Source: Chloroherpetonaceae bacterium (GTDB lineage: Bacteria; Bacteroidota; Chlorobiia; Chlorobiales; Thermochlorobacteraceae). From it: a stretch of DNA of 58,835 nucleotides. Made by a program: the position numbers and the translations under genes. A model generated the notes under the pieces. The model was given only the letters and a program-made list of their open reading frames with translations. It searched no databases and was not told the origin of the DNA. Shown piece after piece: positions 17,485 through 26,630 of the stretch (within the stretch, counting starts at the first letter, position 1; the number at the start of each line of letters is the position of its first letter). The DNA lies in the NCBI GenBank assembly GCA_025055975.1, contig JANWWM010000090.1, positions 1 through 58,835 on the forward strand, written 5' to 3'.

Positions 17485-19014
17485 TTATTTCAACGCGCCG
17501 ATGGCTTGCTCGACGCATCGCAAAACGCGCCCGCTTTGAACGAGCTTGAGCATCGCTTGAATGTCGTCGTGAAAGAGCCTGTCGCTTTCGGCGTGCGAGA
17601 CGACCTTTCGAATTTCCGCGTGGGCGACCTCGATGCCTTTGCCGCTCGTGAGGGGACGGAGAAAATCCATCGCTTGCGCGGCGCACATCAACTCGATTGC
17701 CAAGACGGTCTCGACGTTTTGGACGACGCGATGAAGTTTCGTCGCGCTGACGCTTCCCATCGAGACGTGATCTTCTTGTCCGAGCGAAGTCGGAATGGAA
17801 TCGACGGAGGCGGGGTGCGCGAGGATTTTGTTTTCGCTCACGAGCGCGGCGGCGGCGTATTGCGGGAGCATAAAGCCCGAATTCAAGCCCGTGTCGCGCA
17901 TTAGGAGTTTGGGCAAATCAACGCCGCCAACGCTGTCGCCGCCAAGCAAAAGGTAGATGCGCCGTTCCGAGATGGAAGCCAGTTCCGCAAGGGCGATGGC
18001 GAGCGTATCGAGCGCGAGCGCGAGCGGTTCGCCGTGAAAATTTCCGCCCGAAATCACGTCGCCGTTCTCGAAGACGAGAGGATTGTCGGTGGCGGCGTTG
18101 AGTTCGATTTCGATGACGCGGCGAGCGTAATCCATCGCGTCTCGGCATGCGCCGTGAACTTGCGGCGCGCATCGGAGCGAGTAGGGGTCTTGAACCTTCT
18201 GACAATCCTTGTGCGAGCGCATAATTTCCGAATCCGTCGTGAGCAAGCGGATGTTTTCGGCGACGGCGATTTGTCCGGGGTAGGGGCGCAAAGCGTGAAG
18301 GCGCTCATCGAAAGGCGCGCCGCTTCCGCGCATCGCTTCGAGCGTCATGGCGGCGCAAAGGTCGGCGGTTTTGGCGACGACGTCGGCGCGCAAGATGGCA
18401 TCGACGGCGTAGGCGAGCATAAATTGCGTGCCGTTGATGAGCGCAAGCCCTTCCTTCGATTTGAGCTTGTAGGGCGAAAGTCCGCATCGTTTCAAGGCTT
18501 CGGAAGCGGGCATTTTTTCGCCGCGCCACATGGCTTCGCCGATTCCCATCATCGCCAAAACCAAGTGCGCAAGCGGCGCAAGATCGCCCGACGCGCCCAC
18601 CGAGCCTTGCGAATAAACGAGAGGCGAAAGCCGTTGATTGAAAAACTCGCATAGCATATCGACCGCTTCGAGCGAAATGCCCGAATAGCCCTTGGCGAGC
18701 GCGTTGACTTTGAGCAAGAGCATCAAGCGGACGATGGGTTCGGGCGCAAGGTCGCCCACGCCGACCGCATGAGAGAGAATCAAGTTTTCTTGAAGTTTCT
18801 CCAAGTCCGTCGGCGCGATTTTCCGCCGCGCCAAAACGCCAAAGCCCGTGTTGACGCCGTAGTAGGCTTTCTCGCCACAAGCGAGACGCTCTACGACCTG
18901 CCGCGAAGCCTGAATTTTCCGCTTTGCCGTCTCCGAGAGCGAAACGCGCTCGGCGACGTTGAGTTGCCGTAACGAAAGGCTTTCGCCGTCAAGAACGAGA
19001 TGAGCCGATTCCAT
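17485..19014 (-). CDS. hutH: Histidine ammonia-lyase
   Basis: HutH deaminates histidine to urocanate. The 509-residue protein has the Ala-Ser-Gly triad that forms the MIO prosthetic group at residues 141-143 (GSVGASGDLAPLAH). It also has YGVNTGFG near residue 52 and QEDHVSMGS near residue 405. Its length is normal. Neither urocanase nor other hut genes are in the window, so the rest of the pathway, if present, is elsewhere. A related aminomutase or tyrosine ammonia-lyase role cannot be excluded, but the residues look HAL-like. Confidence 0.9.
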   Translation of the reverse strand: MESAHLVLDGESLSLRQLNVAERVSLSETAKRKIQASRQVVERLACGEKAYYGVNTGFGVLARRKIAPTDLEKLQENLILSHAVGVGDLAPEPIVRLMLLLKVNALAKGYSGISLEAVDMLCEFFNQRLSPLVYSQGSVGASGDLAPLAHLVLAMMGIGEAMWRGEKMPASEALKRCGLSPYKLKSKEGLALINGTQFMLAYAVDAILRADVVAKTADLCAAMTLEAMRGSGAPFDERLHALRPYPGQIAVAENIRLLTTDSEIMRSHKDCQKVQDPYSLRCAPQVHGACRDAMDYARRVIEIELNAATDNPLVFENGDVISGGNFHGEPLALALDTLAIALAELASISERRIYLLLGGDSVGGVDLPKLLMRDTGLNSGFMLPQYAAAALVSENKILAHPASVDSIPTSLGQEDHVSMGSVSATKLHRVVQNVETVLAIELMCAAQAMDFLRPLTSGKGIEVAHAEIRKVVSHAESDRLFHDDIQAMLKLVQSGRVLRCVEQAIGALK

Positions 19015-19081
19015 TTGAACGAAGCAAGGCTTGCAAATTTGTCAATTTCGTCTTCATCGCAAAACGCGGGGCGAAATTGCG

Positions 19082-19089
19082 TATCTTTG
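19082..19089 (+). promoter_or_regulatory. TATCTTTG box before pfk
   Basis: An exact TAnnTTTG box lies 32-39 bases before the pfk start codon. No TTG stands at the ideal -33 spacing. Confidence 0.4.
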
Positions 19090-19120
19090 CGCCAATTCAA
19101 CGCTTAACCATCGCAGTCCA

Positions 19121-20278
19121 ATGAAAGTCAAGCAGTCCACGAAAAAAGCGGCTTCGAACTCGAAAGCCTCTCTCAACGGCGCGCCCCCGAAAATCAAGAC
19201 GGTTGGCATTTTGACGAGCGGCGGGGATTGTTCGGGCTTGAACGCCACGCTTCGCGCCTGCGTCAAGACGCTGATTCACGACTACGGCGTGAAGGTCATC
19301 GGCTACCGCGACGGGTTTCGCGGAATGATCGAGAACGATTACCGAGAACTCACCTTCAAGGACGTGTCGGGCATTTTGGCGATTGGAGGCACGATTTTGG
19401 GCACATCAAACAAAGCCAATCCGTTCAGGCAGTATCAACCCGAAACGGGCGAGTTCAAGGACGTGTCCAAAAAGGTCGTCGCCGACGCGAAAAAGCTCGG
19501 CATCGACGCGCTGATTGCGATTGGCGGCGATGGCACGATGTCGATGGCGGCGCGATTTACCGAAATGGGCTTGCCGACCGTCGGCATTCCGAAGACGATC
19601 GATAACGACTTGATGGCGACCGACCTGACGTTTGGCTTTTACACGGCGGTCGAAATCGTCAAGGAATCCATCGACCGCATCAACACGACGGCGATGTCGC
19701 ATCATCGGATAATGGTGATTGAGGTGATGGGACGCTACGCGGGCTGGATCGCGCTTTACGGCGGCGTGGCGGGCGGGGCGGACGTGATTTTGATTCCCGA
19801 AATTCCTTACGACATCGACGCGGTCGCCGAAGCCTGCGCGAGCCGGAACAAGCAAGGCAAAGGCTTCACCATCATCGTCGTCGCCGAGGGCGCAAAGCCG
19901 ATTGGCGGCGACCTTGTGGTGCAAAAGGTCGTCAAGGATAGTTTCGACACGCTGCGCTTGGGAGGCGTGGGGCACGTGCTCGCTCGGCAGCTGGAAGAAA
20001 AATTGCCGCGCATCGAGATTCGCGTAACGATTCTCGGACACTTGCAGCGCGGCGGCTCGCCAACGGCGTTTGACCGCATTCTTTCGACGCGCTTCGGGCA
20101 CTACGCGGCGCAGATGGTGATGCGCGGAGAGTTCGCCAAAATGGCGGCGCTTCGCGGCAGTCAAATCGTCTCCGTGCCCATCGCGGAAGTGGCGGGCAAA
20201 AACAAGTTCGTGCCGCCCGACCACGACCTCATTCTCGCCGCCAAATCGCTTGGGACGTCCTTCGGCGAAAAGCGTTGA
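19121..20278 (+). CDS. pfkA: 6-phosphofructokinase
   Basis: The start is the ATG of MKVKQSTKK at 19121, placed after the promoter-like box. The 385-residue enzyme phosphorylates fructose 6-phosphate. Motifs include GILTSGGDCSGLNA (29-42), the phosphoryl-donor site GGDGT at 135-139, and PKTIDND at 157-163. Gly138 is typical of ATP-dependent enzymes, while the Lys in PKTIDND is typical of PPi-dependent and group III enzymes. The donor is therefore uncertain. The gene is followed 24 bases later by hisF. Confidence 0.92.
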   Translation: MKVKQSTKKAASNSKASLNGAPPKIKTVGILTSGGDCSGLNATLRACVKTLIHDYGVKVIGYRDGFRGMIENDYRELTFKDVSGILAIGGTILGTSNKANPFRQYQPETGEFKDVSKKVVADAKKLGIDALIAIGGDGTMSMAARFTEMGLPTVGIPKTIDNDLMATDLTFGFYTAVEIVKESIDRINTTAMSHHRIMVIEVMGRYAGWIALYGGVAGGADVILIPEIPYDIDAVAEACASRNKQGKGFTIIVVAEGAKPIGGDLVVQKVVKDSFDTLRLGGVGHVLARQLEEKLPRIEIRVTILGHLQRGGSPTAFDRILSTRFGHYAAQMVMRGEFAKMAALRGSQIVSVPIAEVAGKNKFVPPDHDLILAAKSLGTSFGEKR

Positions 20279-20302
20279 AATCGCTCCGCGCGACGTGTCG
20301 CT

Positions 20303-21058
20303 ATGCTTGCCAAACGCATCATTCCTTGCCTCGATGTCAAAGACGGGCGCGTCGTCAAAGGCGTGAAGTTTCAATCGCTCAAAGACGCAGGCTCGATTTT
20401 GGAGCAAGCGCGTTTCTACGACGCGGAACTTGCCGACGAGCTGGTGTTTTTGGACATTTCCGCCTCGCTGGAATCGCGCCAAACGACGCTCGAAGAAGTG
20501 CGCAAGGCGTCGGAAGAAGTCTTCATTCCGCTCACGGTCGGGGGCGGCATTCGCTCGCTGGAAGACGCTCGCAAGGCGTTTCTGCATGGCGCGGACAAGG
20601 TGTCGCTCAACACCGCCGCCGTTCAAACGCCGACGCTCATTTCGCAAATCGCCGAGCGTTTCGGCGCGCAAGCCGTCGTCGTGGCGATCGATGTCAAGCG
20701 CGTCGGCGAGCGTTGGGAAGTCTTCACGCATTCGGGCAAAACGCCGACGGGATTGGACGCGCTCGAATGGGCGCAAAAAGCCGTCGAGCTTGGCGCGGGC
20801 GAAATTCTTTTGACGAGCATGGACAAAGACGGCACGCAATCGGGCTACGACTTGGATATCTTGCGCCTCGTTTCGACGAGCGTTTCCGCGCCCGTCATCG
20901 CCTCAGGCGGAGCGGGCAACTTGACGCATCTGAAAGAAGCCTTTACGCTTGGCGCGGCGGACGCGGCGCTTGCCGCCTCCATCTTCCACTATCGGCAGCA
21001 TAGCATCATCGAAGCCAAACGCTATCTTGCGCATCACGGAATTGAAGTGAGATTGTGA
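20303..21058 (+). CDS. hisF: Imidazole glycerol phosphate synthase cyclase subunit
   Basis: HisF uses ammonia from HisH to convert PRFAR into imidazole glycerol phosphate and AICAR in histidine synthesis. The 251-residue TIM barrel starts [20 protein letters not shown], and the catalytic aspartates fall at Asp11 and Asp130. The phosphate-binding loops VGGGIRS and SGGAGN are present. hisH and other his genes are not adjacent. It probably shares a transcript with pfk. Confidence 0.97.
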   Translation: MLAKRIIPCLDVKDGRVVKGVKFQSLKDAGSILEQARFYDAELADELVFLDISASLESRQTTLEEVRKASEEVFIPLTVGGGIRSLEDARKAFLHGADKVSLNTAAVQTPTLISQIAERFGAQAVVVAIDVKRVGERWEVFTHSGKTPTGLDALEWAQKAVELGAGEILLTSMDKDGTQSGYDLDILRLVSTSVSAPVIASGGAGNLTHLKEAFTLGAADAALAASIFHYRQHSIIEAKRYLAHHGIEVRL

Positions 21059-21091
21059 AGCGTTCCAATCGAATCCAAACTTTCGCAAACG

Positions 21092-21427
21092 ATGAAACCA
21101 ACGCTCGCGCTCGTGGCGGCATGGCTCGCGTTTGAGACGGCTTGGGCGCAAAAGGTCTTCTCCGTCCAACGCGAAAGCCAAGCCGACGTCAAAGTCTTCG
21201 TCGTCAAATATCCAAGCCAAGCGGATTTGCTCGTCTTCAAGGTTAAGCATCCGAGCCAAGCGGATGGCAACGAGGGCAAGTGGTTTTTCGCGCCACGCGA
21301 AAGCCAAGCCGAAAAGAAAATTTTTTTCGTCAAATACGAGAGCCAAGCCGATTTGAAAATTTGCTTCGTCAAATACGAAAGTCAAGCGGGTTGGCGGAAC
21401 GCTTCCAAGAAGCATCTGCTTTACTGA
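21092..21427 (+). CDS. Exported short-repeat protein (DUF6150-like)
   Basis: The 111-residue protein has a signal peptide (residues 1-19, ending AWAQ). It then has six copies of a unit of about 13-16 residues with the core K-V-F-x-V-K-Y-x-SQAD. Individual copies end RESQAD, YPSQAD, HPSQAD, RESQAE, YESQAD and YESQAG. A Trp-containing KWFF unit and a WRNASKKHLLY end resemble DUF6150 proteins of Bacteroidetes. The units look like consecutive beta strands. Function is unknown. Confidence 0.75.
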   Translation: MKPTLALVAAWLAFETAWAQKVFSVQRESQADVKVFVVKYPSQADLLVFKVKHPSQADGNEGKWFFAPRESQAEKKIFFVKYESQADLKICFVKYESQAGWRNASKKHLLY

Positions 21428-21448
21428 ACCGACAAAGGCAAAGCCCCA

Positions 21449-22240
21449 ATGCGAGAAAGCGTTTTCTTCGTCGCCAAAATGGATTGCATGTCCGAAGCGT
21501 CGCTTGCGGAAATGAAGTTGAAAGAGTCGCCCTTCGTGGCGCGGCTCGAAGCGGACGTGCCGAATCGTCTCTTGCGCGTCTATCACGAGGGCGATTCGGG
21601 GCGGATTCTTTCCGCCTTGAACGAACTGGGGTTGCAAGCCTCGTTGCGATCGGAAACGATCGTCGAAGACGAGCCGCTTGCGAGGGAAGAGCGAGAACGA
21701 GACGCGCTCAAACTCGCGCTGGTCATCAATGTTGCGTTTTTCTTGCTGGAATGCGTCGCGGGAATTTGGGCGGAATCGATGGGGCTGGTGGCGGATGGCT
21801 TGGATATGCTCGCGGACGCGATGGTCTACGGACTTGCGCTCTACGCGGTTGGCGGCGCGATGGAGCGCAAAAAGCGCGTCGCGCTCGTGGCGGGAATCGT
21901 TCAGAGCGTTTTGGCAATCGTTGGGTTTTGGGAGGTCGTCAGACGATTTTTGGGCGTTGAATCGCAACCTGACGTCGCCACGATGCTCGTCGTCTCCGCG
22001 CTGGCGCTCGTCGCCAACGCCACGTGCGCATGGCTGTTGCAACGCTCAAAAAGCAAAGAGGCGCACGTGCAAGCGAGCCTGATTTTCACATCCTACGACG
22101 CGCTCGCCAACGTCGGCGTGATGCTGGCGGCGGCGTTGGTCTATCTGTTCCGTTCCAATCTTCCCGACCTCGTCATCGGCGCGTTGATTTTCGCGCTCGT
22201 CGTCGAAGGGGCGATTCGAATTTTCAAACTCGCAAGGTGA
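21449..22240 (+). CDS. Cation-diffusion-facilitator-like transporter with N-terminal HMA-like domain
   Basis: The 263-residue protein has an N-terminal segment (1-70) with KMDCMSEASLAEMKL, reminiscent of heavy-metal-associated domains but with a single Cys. About six membrane helices follow. Helix 2 contains ADGLDMLADAMVY, which supplies a DxxxD pair as in zinc CDF transporters. In the helix 5 equivalent (FTSYDALANVGV) the usual His of HxxxD is Phe, so the canonical zinc site is incomplete. menA starts one base after the stop, which implies a shared transcript. Confidence 0.75.
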   Translation: MRESVFFVAKMDCMSEASLAEMKLKESPFVARLEADVPNRLLRVYHEGDSGRILSALNELGLQASLRSETIVEDEPLAREERERDALKLALVINVAFFLLECVAGIWAESMGLVADGLDMLADAMVYGLALYAVGGAMERKKRVALVAGIVQSVLAIVGFWEVVRRFLGVESQPDVATMLVVSALALVANATCAWLLQRSKSKEAHVQASLIFTSYDALANVGVMLAAALVYLFRSNLPDLVIGALIFALVVEGAIRIFKLAR

Positions 22241-22241
22241 A

Positions 22242-23156
22242 ATGAACGCTCGAAACGAAGCGGCGGCAAGACTTGAAGGTTGGATTTTGGCGACGAAACC
22301 GCGCACGCTCGTCGCCGCCGTCGTTCCCGTTTTGCTGGGCACGTCGCTCGCCTACGCCGACGGCAAGGTCGATTGGCTTTCCGCCGCGATCGCGCTCGTT
22401 TGCGCCGCGTTGATTCAAATCGCCACGAACCTCATCAACGACCTTTACGACTTTCGCAAAGGCGCGGACAACGAGAAACGCTTGGGCGCGAAAAAAGCCT
22501 TGAACGCGGGATTGCTCACGGAACGCGACCTCGCGGTGGCGGCGACGGCGACGATGCTCGCGGCGTTTGGCTTGGGCTTGATTCTGGTTTGGCGCGCGGG
22601 CTGGGCGATTCTGGCGATTGGACTGCTCTCGCTCTTTTTCGCTTGGGCATACACGGGCGGAAAATATCCGCTCGCCTATCTCGGACTTGGCGACGCATTC
22701 GTGTTTCTCTTCTTCGGGCTGGTCGCCGTTTGCGGAACTTACTACGCGCATCATCAAACGGTTTCGCTCGCGTCGGTCGTGGTCGCCACGGGCGTGGGCG
22801 CGATCGCGACGAACATTTTGGGCGTGAACAATTTGCGCGACATTCCCACCGACCGAGAGGTCGGCAAAAAAACGTTGGCGGTTCGGTTCGGCGAGGAGTT
22901 TGCGCGAGACCTCTACTATTGGTTGCTCTTCGTCGCCTATTGCGCGCCGTTTGCGCTCGCGTTGATGGGATACGGCTACGGCGTTCTGCTCGCGCTCCTT
23001 TCGCTTCCGTTTGCGATGAAGCAATGGCGAATCGTCGCGTTGGAACGCGGCAGAGCCTTGAACGCCGCGCTCGGCGGAACGGCGCAGTTGCTCTTGATTT
23101 ACGGCGCGCTATTGAGCGTCGGGCTTCTGCTGTCGCGCTTCGGAAAGCCGTCGTAA
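22242..23156 (+). CDS. menA: 1,4-dihydroxy-2-naphthoate polyprenyltransferase
   Basis: MenA prenylates dihydroxynaphthoate to demethylmenaquinone in the membrane. Menaquinones and chlorobiumquinone serve electron transport around type I reaction centres. The 304-residue protein has the two Asp-rich prenyltransferase motifs (NDLYDFRKGAD at 66-76, NNLRDIPTDREVGK near 195-208) and about nine hydrophobic helices. It follows the CDF-like gene by one base and precedes a sensor kinase by 23 bases. Confidence 0.93.
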   Translation: MNARNEAAARLEGWILATKPRTLVAAVVPVLLGTSLAYADGKVDWLSAAIALVCAALIQIATNLINDLYDFRKGADNEKRLGAKKALNAGLLTERDLAVAATATMLAAFGLGLILVWRAGWAILAIGLLSLFFAWAYTGGKYPLAYLGLGDAFVFLFFGLVAVCGTYYAHHQTVSLASVVVATGVGAIATNILGVNNLRDIPTDREVGKKTLAVRFGEEFARDLYYWLLFVAYCAPFALALMGYGYGVLLALLSLPFAMKQWRIVALERGRALNAALGGTAQLLLIYGALLSVGLLLSRFGKPS

Positions 23157-23179
23157 CTTCCGACAAAGTCCGAAAGCCG

Positions 23180-24481
23180 ATGTTGAAGAGGCGATGGTCG
23201 ATTTTTTTGAAGCTCTCGGCGCTGATTATCGTCGCCGTCGCGCTCATCGATGCCGCCGTGCTGACGGCGTTTCGCTTGGCGTTTGAGTTGCCCGAAGAGC
23301 CGCCACCTTCGCCGCGCGGTTACGCGCGCGTCGTGGCAAACTACCTTGCCGACGAAATCGGCTCGCCGCCCGACACGCTCAAAGCCCGACGCTTCGCGGA
23401 ACGACTTGGAATCGCCATTCGCCTCGAGACGCCGCGCTTCGTTTGGACGTCGTCGCCCGACATGGCGTGGGAAGAAAACGAACCCGCGCCGCCTCCGCCC
23501 GACATTCGTCGCCACGAGCGCCATGCGCGTCGGCGCGACCGCCGCGTCATCGCCGTCGCAAGAGGCGAAACGGAGTTTTGGTTCAGGCTCAAAGAGTTGC
23601 CCGCGCCGCAGAGTTTTTTCTCGACCGAGCGCGCGATTTTGTGGCTGTTGCTGTTCCTGTCGCTCATCGGCGTTGGGCTGTTCTTCTTGCTGCGCAGAAT
23701 GTTCGCCCCGATTCAAACGCTCATCGAGGGCACGAAGCGCATCAGCGCGGGCGACTTCGCCACGAGCATCAAGGTCGAGCGACGCGACGAACTGGGCGAG
23801 CTTGCCGACTCTTTCAACGCGATGAGCAAGCGCATCGCCGAAACGCTCCAACGCGAGCGCGAACTCCTGCTCGACGTGTCGCACGAACTTCGCTCGCCCC
23901 TGACGCGAATGAAGGTCGCTCTCGAACTCCTGCCCGACGGCGAAGCCAAAGCCCAAATCCAACGCGACGTCAACGAACTCAACGCGATGCTCACCGAGCT
24001 TTTGGAATCGGAGCGTTTGCGTTCAAGCCACGGCAGTCTGAAAAAATCTTCGTTCTCGCTTGGCGAACTCGCCGAAGAAGTCAAAGCGGAGTTTCGGGAC
24101 GAAACGCATCGCCTCGTCATCGACGCGCCGCGAAACATCGGCTTGAACGCCGACAAAGAGCGTCTGCGCTTGTTGCTGCGCAACCTTGTTTCCAACGCGC
24201 TCAAATACTCGCAAGACGAGGTGAAAATTCAACTCTCCGAAACGCCGTCGGAAGTCGTCATTCGCGTTTTGGACAAAGGAAAAGGCATTGCGAAAGAAGA
24301 ACTCAAAAAAATTTTCGAGCCGTTCTACCGCACCGATTCCTCGCGCTCGCGCTTGAACGGCGAGGGCGGATACGGCTTGGGACTATATCTCTGCAAAAAA
24401 ATCGTCGAGGCGCACGGCGGTTCGATCGAGGCGCAAAGCGAAGCGGGCGAAACGCGCTTCGAAGTTCGCTTGCCGAAATAA
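23180..24481 (+). CDS. Membrane sensor histidine kinase (HAMP)
   Basis: The start is the ATG of MLKRRWSIFLK at 23180; the open frame extends far upstream, but only as a shadow of menA. The 433-residue kinase has an N-terminal helix (about 9-32), a short periplasmic sensor domain rich in Pro and Arg, and a second helix (about 150-172). HAMP, HisKA (His235 in DVSHELRSPL) and an ATPase domain (NLVSNALKYS, DKGKGI, GYGLGLYL) follow. No response regulator is adjacent. The signal is unknown. Confidence 0.92.
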   Translation: MLKRRWSIFLKLSALIIVAVALIDAAVLTAFRLAFELPEEPPPSPRGYARVVANYLADEIGSPPDTLKARRFAERLGIAIRLETPRFVWTSSPDMAWEENEPAPPPPDIRRHERHARRRDRRVIAVARGETEFWFRLKELPAPQSFFSTERAILWLLLFLSLIGVGLFFLLRRMFAPIQTLIEGTKRISAGDFATSIKVERRDELGELADSFNAMSKRIAETLQRERELLLDVSHELRSPLTRMKVALELLPDGEAKAQIQRDVNELNAMLTELLESERLRSSHGSLKKSSFSLGELAEEVKAEFRDETHRLVIDAPRNIGLNADKERLRLLLRNLVSNALKYSQDEVKIQLSETPSEVVIRVLDKGKGIAKEELKKIFEPFYRTDSSRSRLNGEGGYGLGLYLCKKIVEAHGGSIEAQSEAGETRFEVRLPK

Positions 24482-24503
24482 AAAAGCGGCTCCGAAGAGC
24501 CGC
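24481..24503 (-). terminator. Terminator of the leftward lipoprotein gene
   Basis: Leftward, GCGGCTC-TTCG-GAGCCGC is followed by TTTTT. It lies between the convergent kinase stop (24481) and lipoprotein stop (24528). On the plus strand the T run is poor. Confidence 0.7.
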
Positions 24504-24527
24504 CTTCGTTCTTTCGTCGTTCCGCGC

Positions 24528-25931
24528 TTACTCTCTGCGAGCGGGCGTCAGCGGCTCAACGACGCGAGCGCCGCTACTGCCCGAACTTCTCGCGTTCGTG
24601 ACGCGAACGTTGTCGATGAACCAACCTCTGAAGCCGTTGTAAAGCTCGTCGCGCGTATCGAACTTGAAGCGAATGCGAATTTGCTGTCCCGCAAATTGGC
24701 TCAAATCAAATTCTTCAAGTCGCCATACGGGGCGTTGGTTGAAGCCGCCCGACGTGAATGGCAACGCTCGACGATTCTCGGCGATCGGGTCGACAAACGG
24801 ATTCAAACGACCGAGCGAGACGGTAGAACCGTTGGAACGAACCACGATGACTTCCATAATGTCGTAACCCGACGCATTGGGATTGACGCTTTCGATCTCG
24901 AACCACGTCCAGAACGACAATGTCGCCACGCTATCCGCCGCGAGATTGATGACGGGCGAAGTAAGTTCGCCCGAATGCGGCGCCGCGCTCGTTCCGCCCG
25001 AAAGCGAATCTTGCGGCAGTCGAAGCCGTCCAATGAAACTGCCCGTCGAATCTTGCCCATACCAGAAGGCGAACTCTCCGCCAAAGGCTTGCGGGATCGC
25101 GGCGTTAGAGTTGTCGTTGGGCGCAAGTTTCACATAGCGCGGAAAGTTGCTGTTGCGAATCGAGGAATTGTTTTGTTGGCGATGCCAGAAGCCCGTGCGC
25201 GTCCAGTTTTTGTCGGTTTCCACGTCGTCTTCGAAGCGAACTTGCGTCGAAGCGGAAACGGGAGAGAGCGACGTTTGAACTTGCGTCGTCTGATTCGCCC
25301 TGACGATGACGTTTCCGACGACCTTCGTGGCGAAGCCTTGTCGCGCGAAGCGAACTTTGAACGACGGAATCGACGCGCCGCTCGACGATCTGACGGGAAT
25401 CGCGCCGATGGAAAACGCGCCGTTGGCGTTGGACGTCGTGGACGCGAAGTAGCCATTCGTCAAGGCTTCGTCGGTGGCGCTGATGGCGATGTTGACGCCT
25501 TGAAGCGGGTTGCCGTTGTTGTCGCGCACGACCCCTGAAATCGCGCCAATCGGAGTCGCAAGCGAAGTGTCGGCGGGGAAAAGGTCAATCACCGCCAGCG
25601 CGCCTTGCGCGCGGTTGACGACGATGCTATCGGCAAAGGTCGGCTTGAAGCCGGGAATCGTCGCGCTAAGCCTGTAAAGACCATCGGCGAGGTTTTGGAA
25701 CGAGAATTGTCCTTGCGCGTTGGTCTGTTGAGTTCCAACGGGCGAACCCGCCTGCGTGGAAAGCGAAACGGTTACGTTTGGAATCGGCGAGAGTTGAACC
25801 GCGTTGATGACGACGCCGTCAATGCGCCCAGGATTGTTGGTTGGCGTGGTTACGCCTTTGTCGTCGTCTTTGCAAGAAGCGACAAACGCAAGCGTCGCAA
25901 CGAGCCACAAGAAACGAAATTGCGTTTTCAT
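24528..25931 (-). CDS. Surface lipoprotein with carboxypeptidase-regulatory-like repeats
   Basis: I place the start at 25931, giving MKTQFRFLWLVATLAFVASC with a lipobox Cys followed by KDDDK. The 467-residue protein has two carboxypeptidase-regulatory-like (Ig-type) domains, starting near GRIDGVVINA and GAISGVVRDN. A larger C-terminal region resembles a carbohydrate-binding or MAM-like jelly roll (FRGWFIDNVRV). Acidic residues after the lipid Cys recall the Bacteroidetes surface-export signal. The ligand is unknown. Confidence 0.75.
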   Translation of the reverse strand: MKTQFRFLWLVATLAFVASCKDDDKGVTTPTNNPGRIDGVVINAVQLSPIPNVTVSLSTQAGSPVGTQQTNAQGQFSFQNLADGLYRLSATIPGFKPTFADSIVVNRAQGALAVIDLFPADTSLATPIGAISGVVRDNNGNPLQGVNIAISATDEALTNGYFASTTSNANGAFSIGAIPVRSSSGASIPSFKVRFARQGFATKVVGNVIVRANQTTQVQTSLSPVSASTQVRFEDDVETDKNWTRTGFWHRQQNNSSIRNSNFPRYVKLAPNDNSNAAIPQAFGGEFAFWYGQDSTGSFIGRLRLPQDSLSGGTSAAPHSGELTSPVINLAADSVATLSFWTWFEIESVNPNASGYDIMEVIVVRSNGSTVSLGRLNPFVDPIAENRRALPFTSGGFNQRPVWRLEEFDLSQFAGQQIRIRFKFDTRDELYNGFRGWFIDNVRVTNARSSGSSGARVVEPLTPARRE

Positions 25932-26056
25932 AATCAGGACTGTTTTGGTTAAAAGTTTGGTTGAGCGACGCGAAACCGCATCGACGCGGCAAAGTTCGAC
26001 GCGAATCGTCAAAAAAACGACGTCCATTTTCAAAAATTGTGATGGAAAAATTCGAG

Positions 26057-26623
26057 ATGAATCGCGCTGGTGAACGAGCGACGCGGATAAGTTCTCAAAC
26101 GTCATTTTCGGCGCGCCGCTATGCGCTGTTTTCGCTCGTCGCGCTCGCGCTTCTTGCCGCATGTTCGGGAGGCTTGGAGCCAAAACCCGAAACGCGCAGC
26201 GGAATGCAAGGGGTGATTCGATTCAAGAATCGCGCGCCCATCGATAGCGTGCGATTGCTCTTCTTGGCGGGCTATCCCACGCCGCCGCGAATTTTCCCGA
26301 ACGATTTTTTCGTCGCCGTCAACAACCGCGACACGCTGTCGCTAACCGACCAGTATCGGTCGGGAGCGGATAGCATCGTCTATGAAGTTTCATGGAACGC
26401 TCGGCGATACGAATATCTCATCGTGGCGCAGTTCATCGCCGAGCCGACGATCAATTCGGTCTTTGTTCGGGAGAATTGGCGAGTCGTGGGGCTTTATGGT
26501 CGCGTCGGAAATTCCGCGCTTGGCTCGCCCGTTGAAATTCGCCCAGGCGCGATAACGCGCAACGTCAACATCGAGGTGGATTTTTGGAATCCGATTCCGC
26601 TCCCATCGGAAACGACGCGCTGA
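26057..26623 (+). CDS. Hypothetical lipoprotein
   Basis: The product has a long basic N-terminus and then a hydrophobic segment ending LLAACSGG, a likely lipobox. The mature part of about 150 residues begins with LEPKPETRSGMQG and looks like a beta-rich domain. I use the ATG at 26057, with a weak GGA upstream; an ATG at 26042 is equally possible. It is divergent from the carboxypeptidase-regulatory-like lipoprotein, which suggests a related surface function. No family is recognised. Confidence 0.6.
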   Translation: MNRAGERATRISSQTSFSARRYALFSLVALALLAACSGGLEPKPETRSGMQGVIRFKNRAPIDSVRLLFLAGYPTPPRIFPNDFFVAVNNRDTLSLTDQYRSGADSIVYEVSWNARRYEYLIVAQFIAEPTINSVFVRENWRVVGLYGRVGNSALGSPVEIRPGAITRNVNIEVDFWNPIPLPSETTR

Positions 26624-26630
26624 ACGCCCG

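Noticed and set aside
19406-20839. Leftward open frame of 477 codons spanning pfk and hisF
   Set aside because: It crosses two solid genes on the opposite strand and has no known motif.
21160-21400. Direct DNA repeats (AGCCAAGCCGA/AGCCAAGCGGA)
   Set aside because: They encode the SQAD protein repeats and stay in frame. They are not an independent repeat array.
22280-23179. N-terminal extension of the sensor kinase back to 22280
   Set aside because: These 300 codons overlap menA in another frame and are Arg-rich, as expected from a shadow. The natural start with a membrane helix is at 23180.
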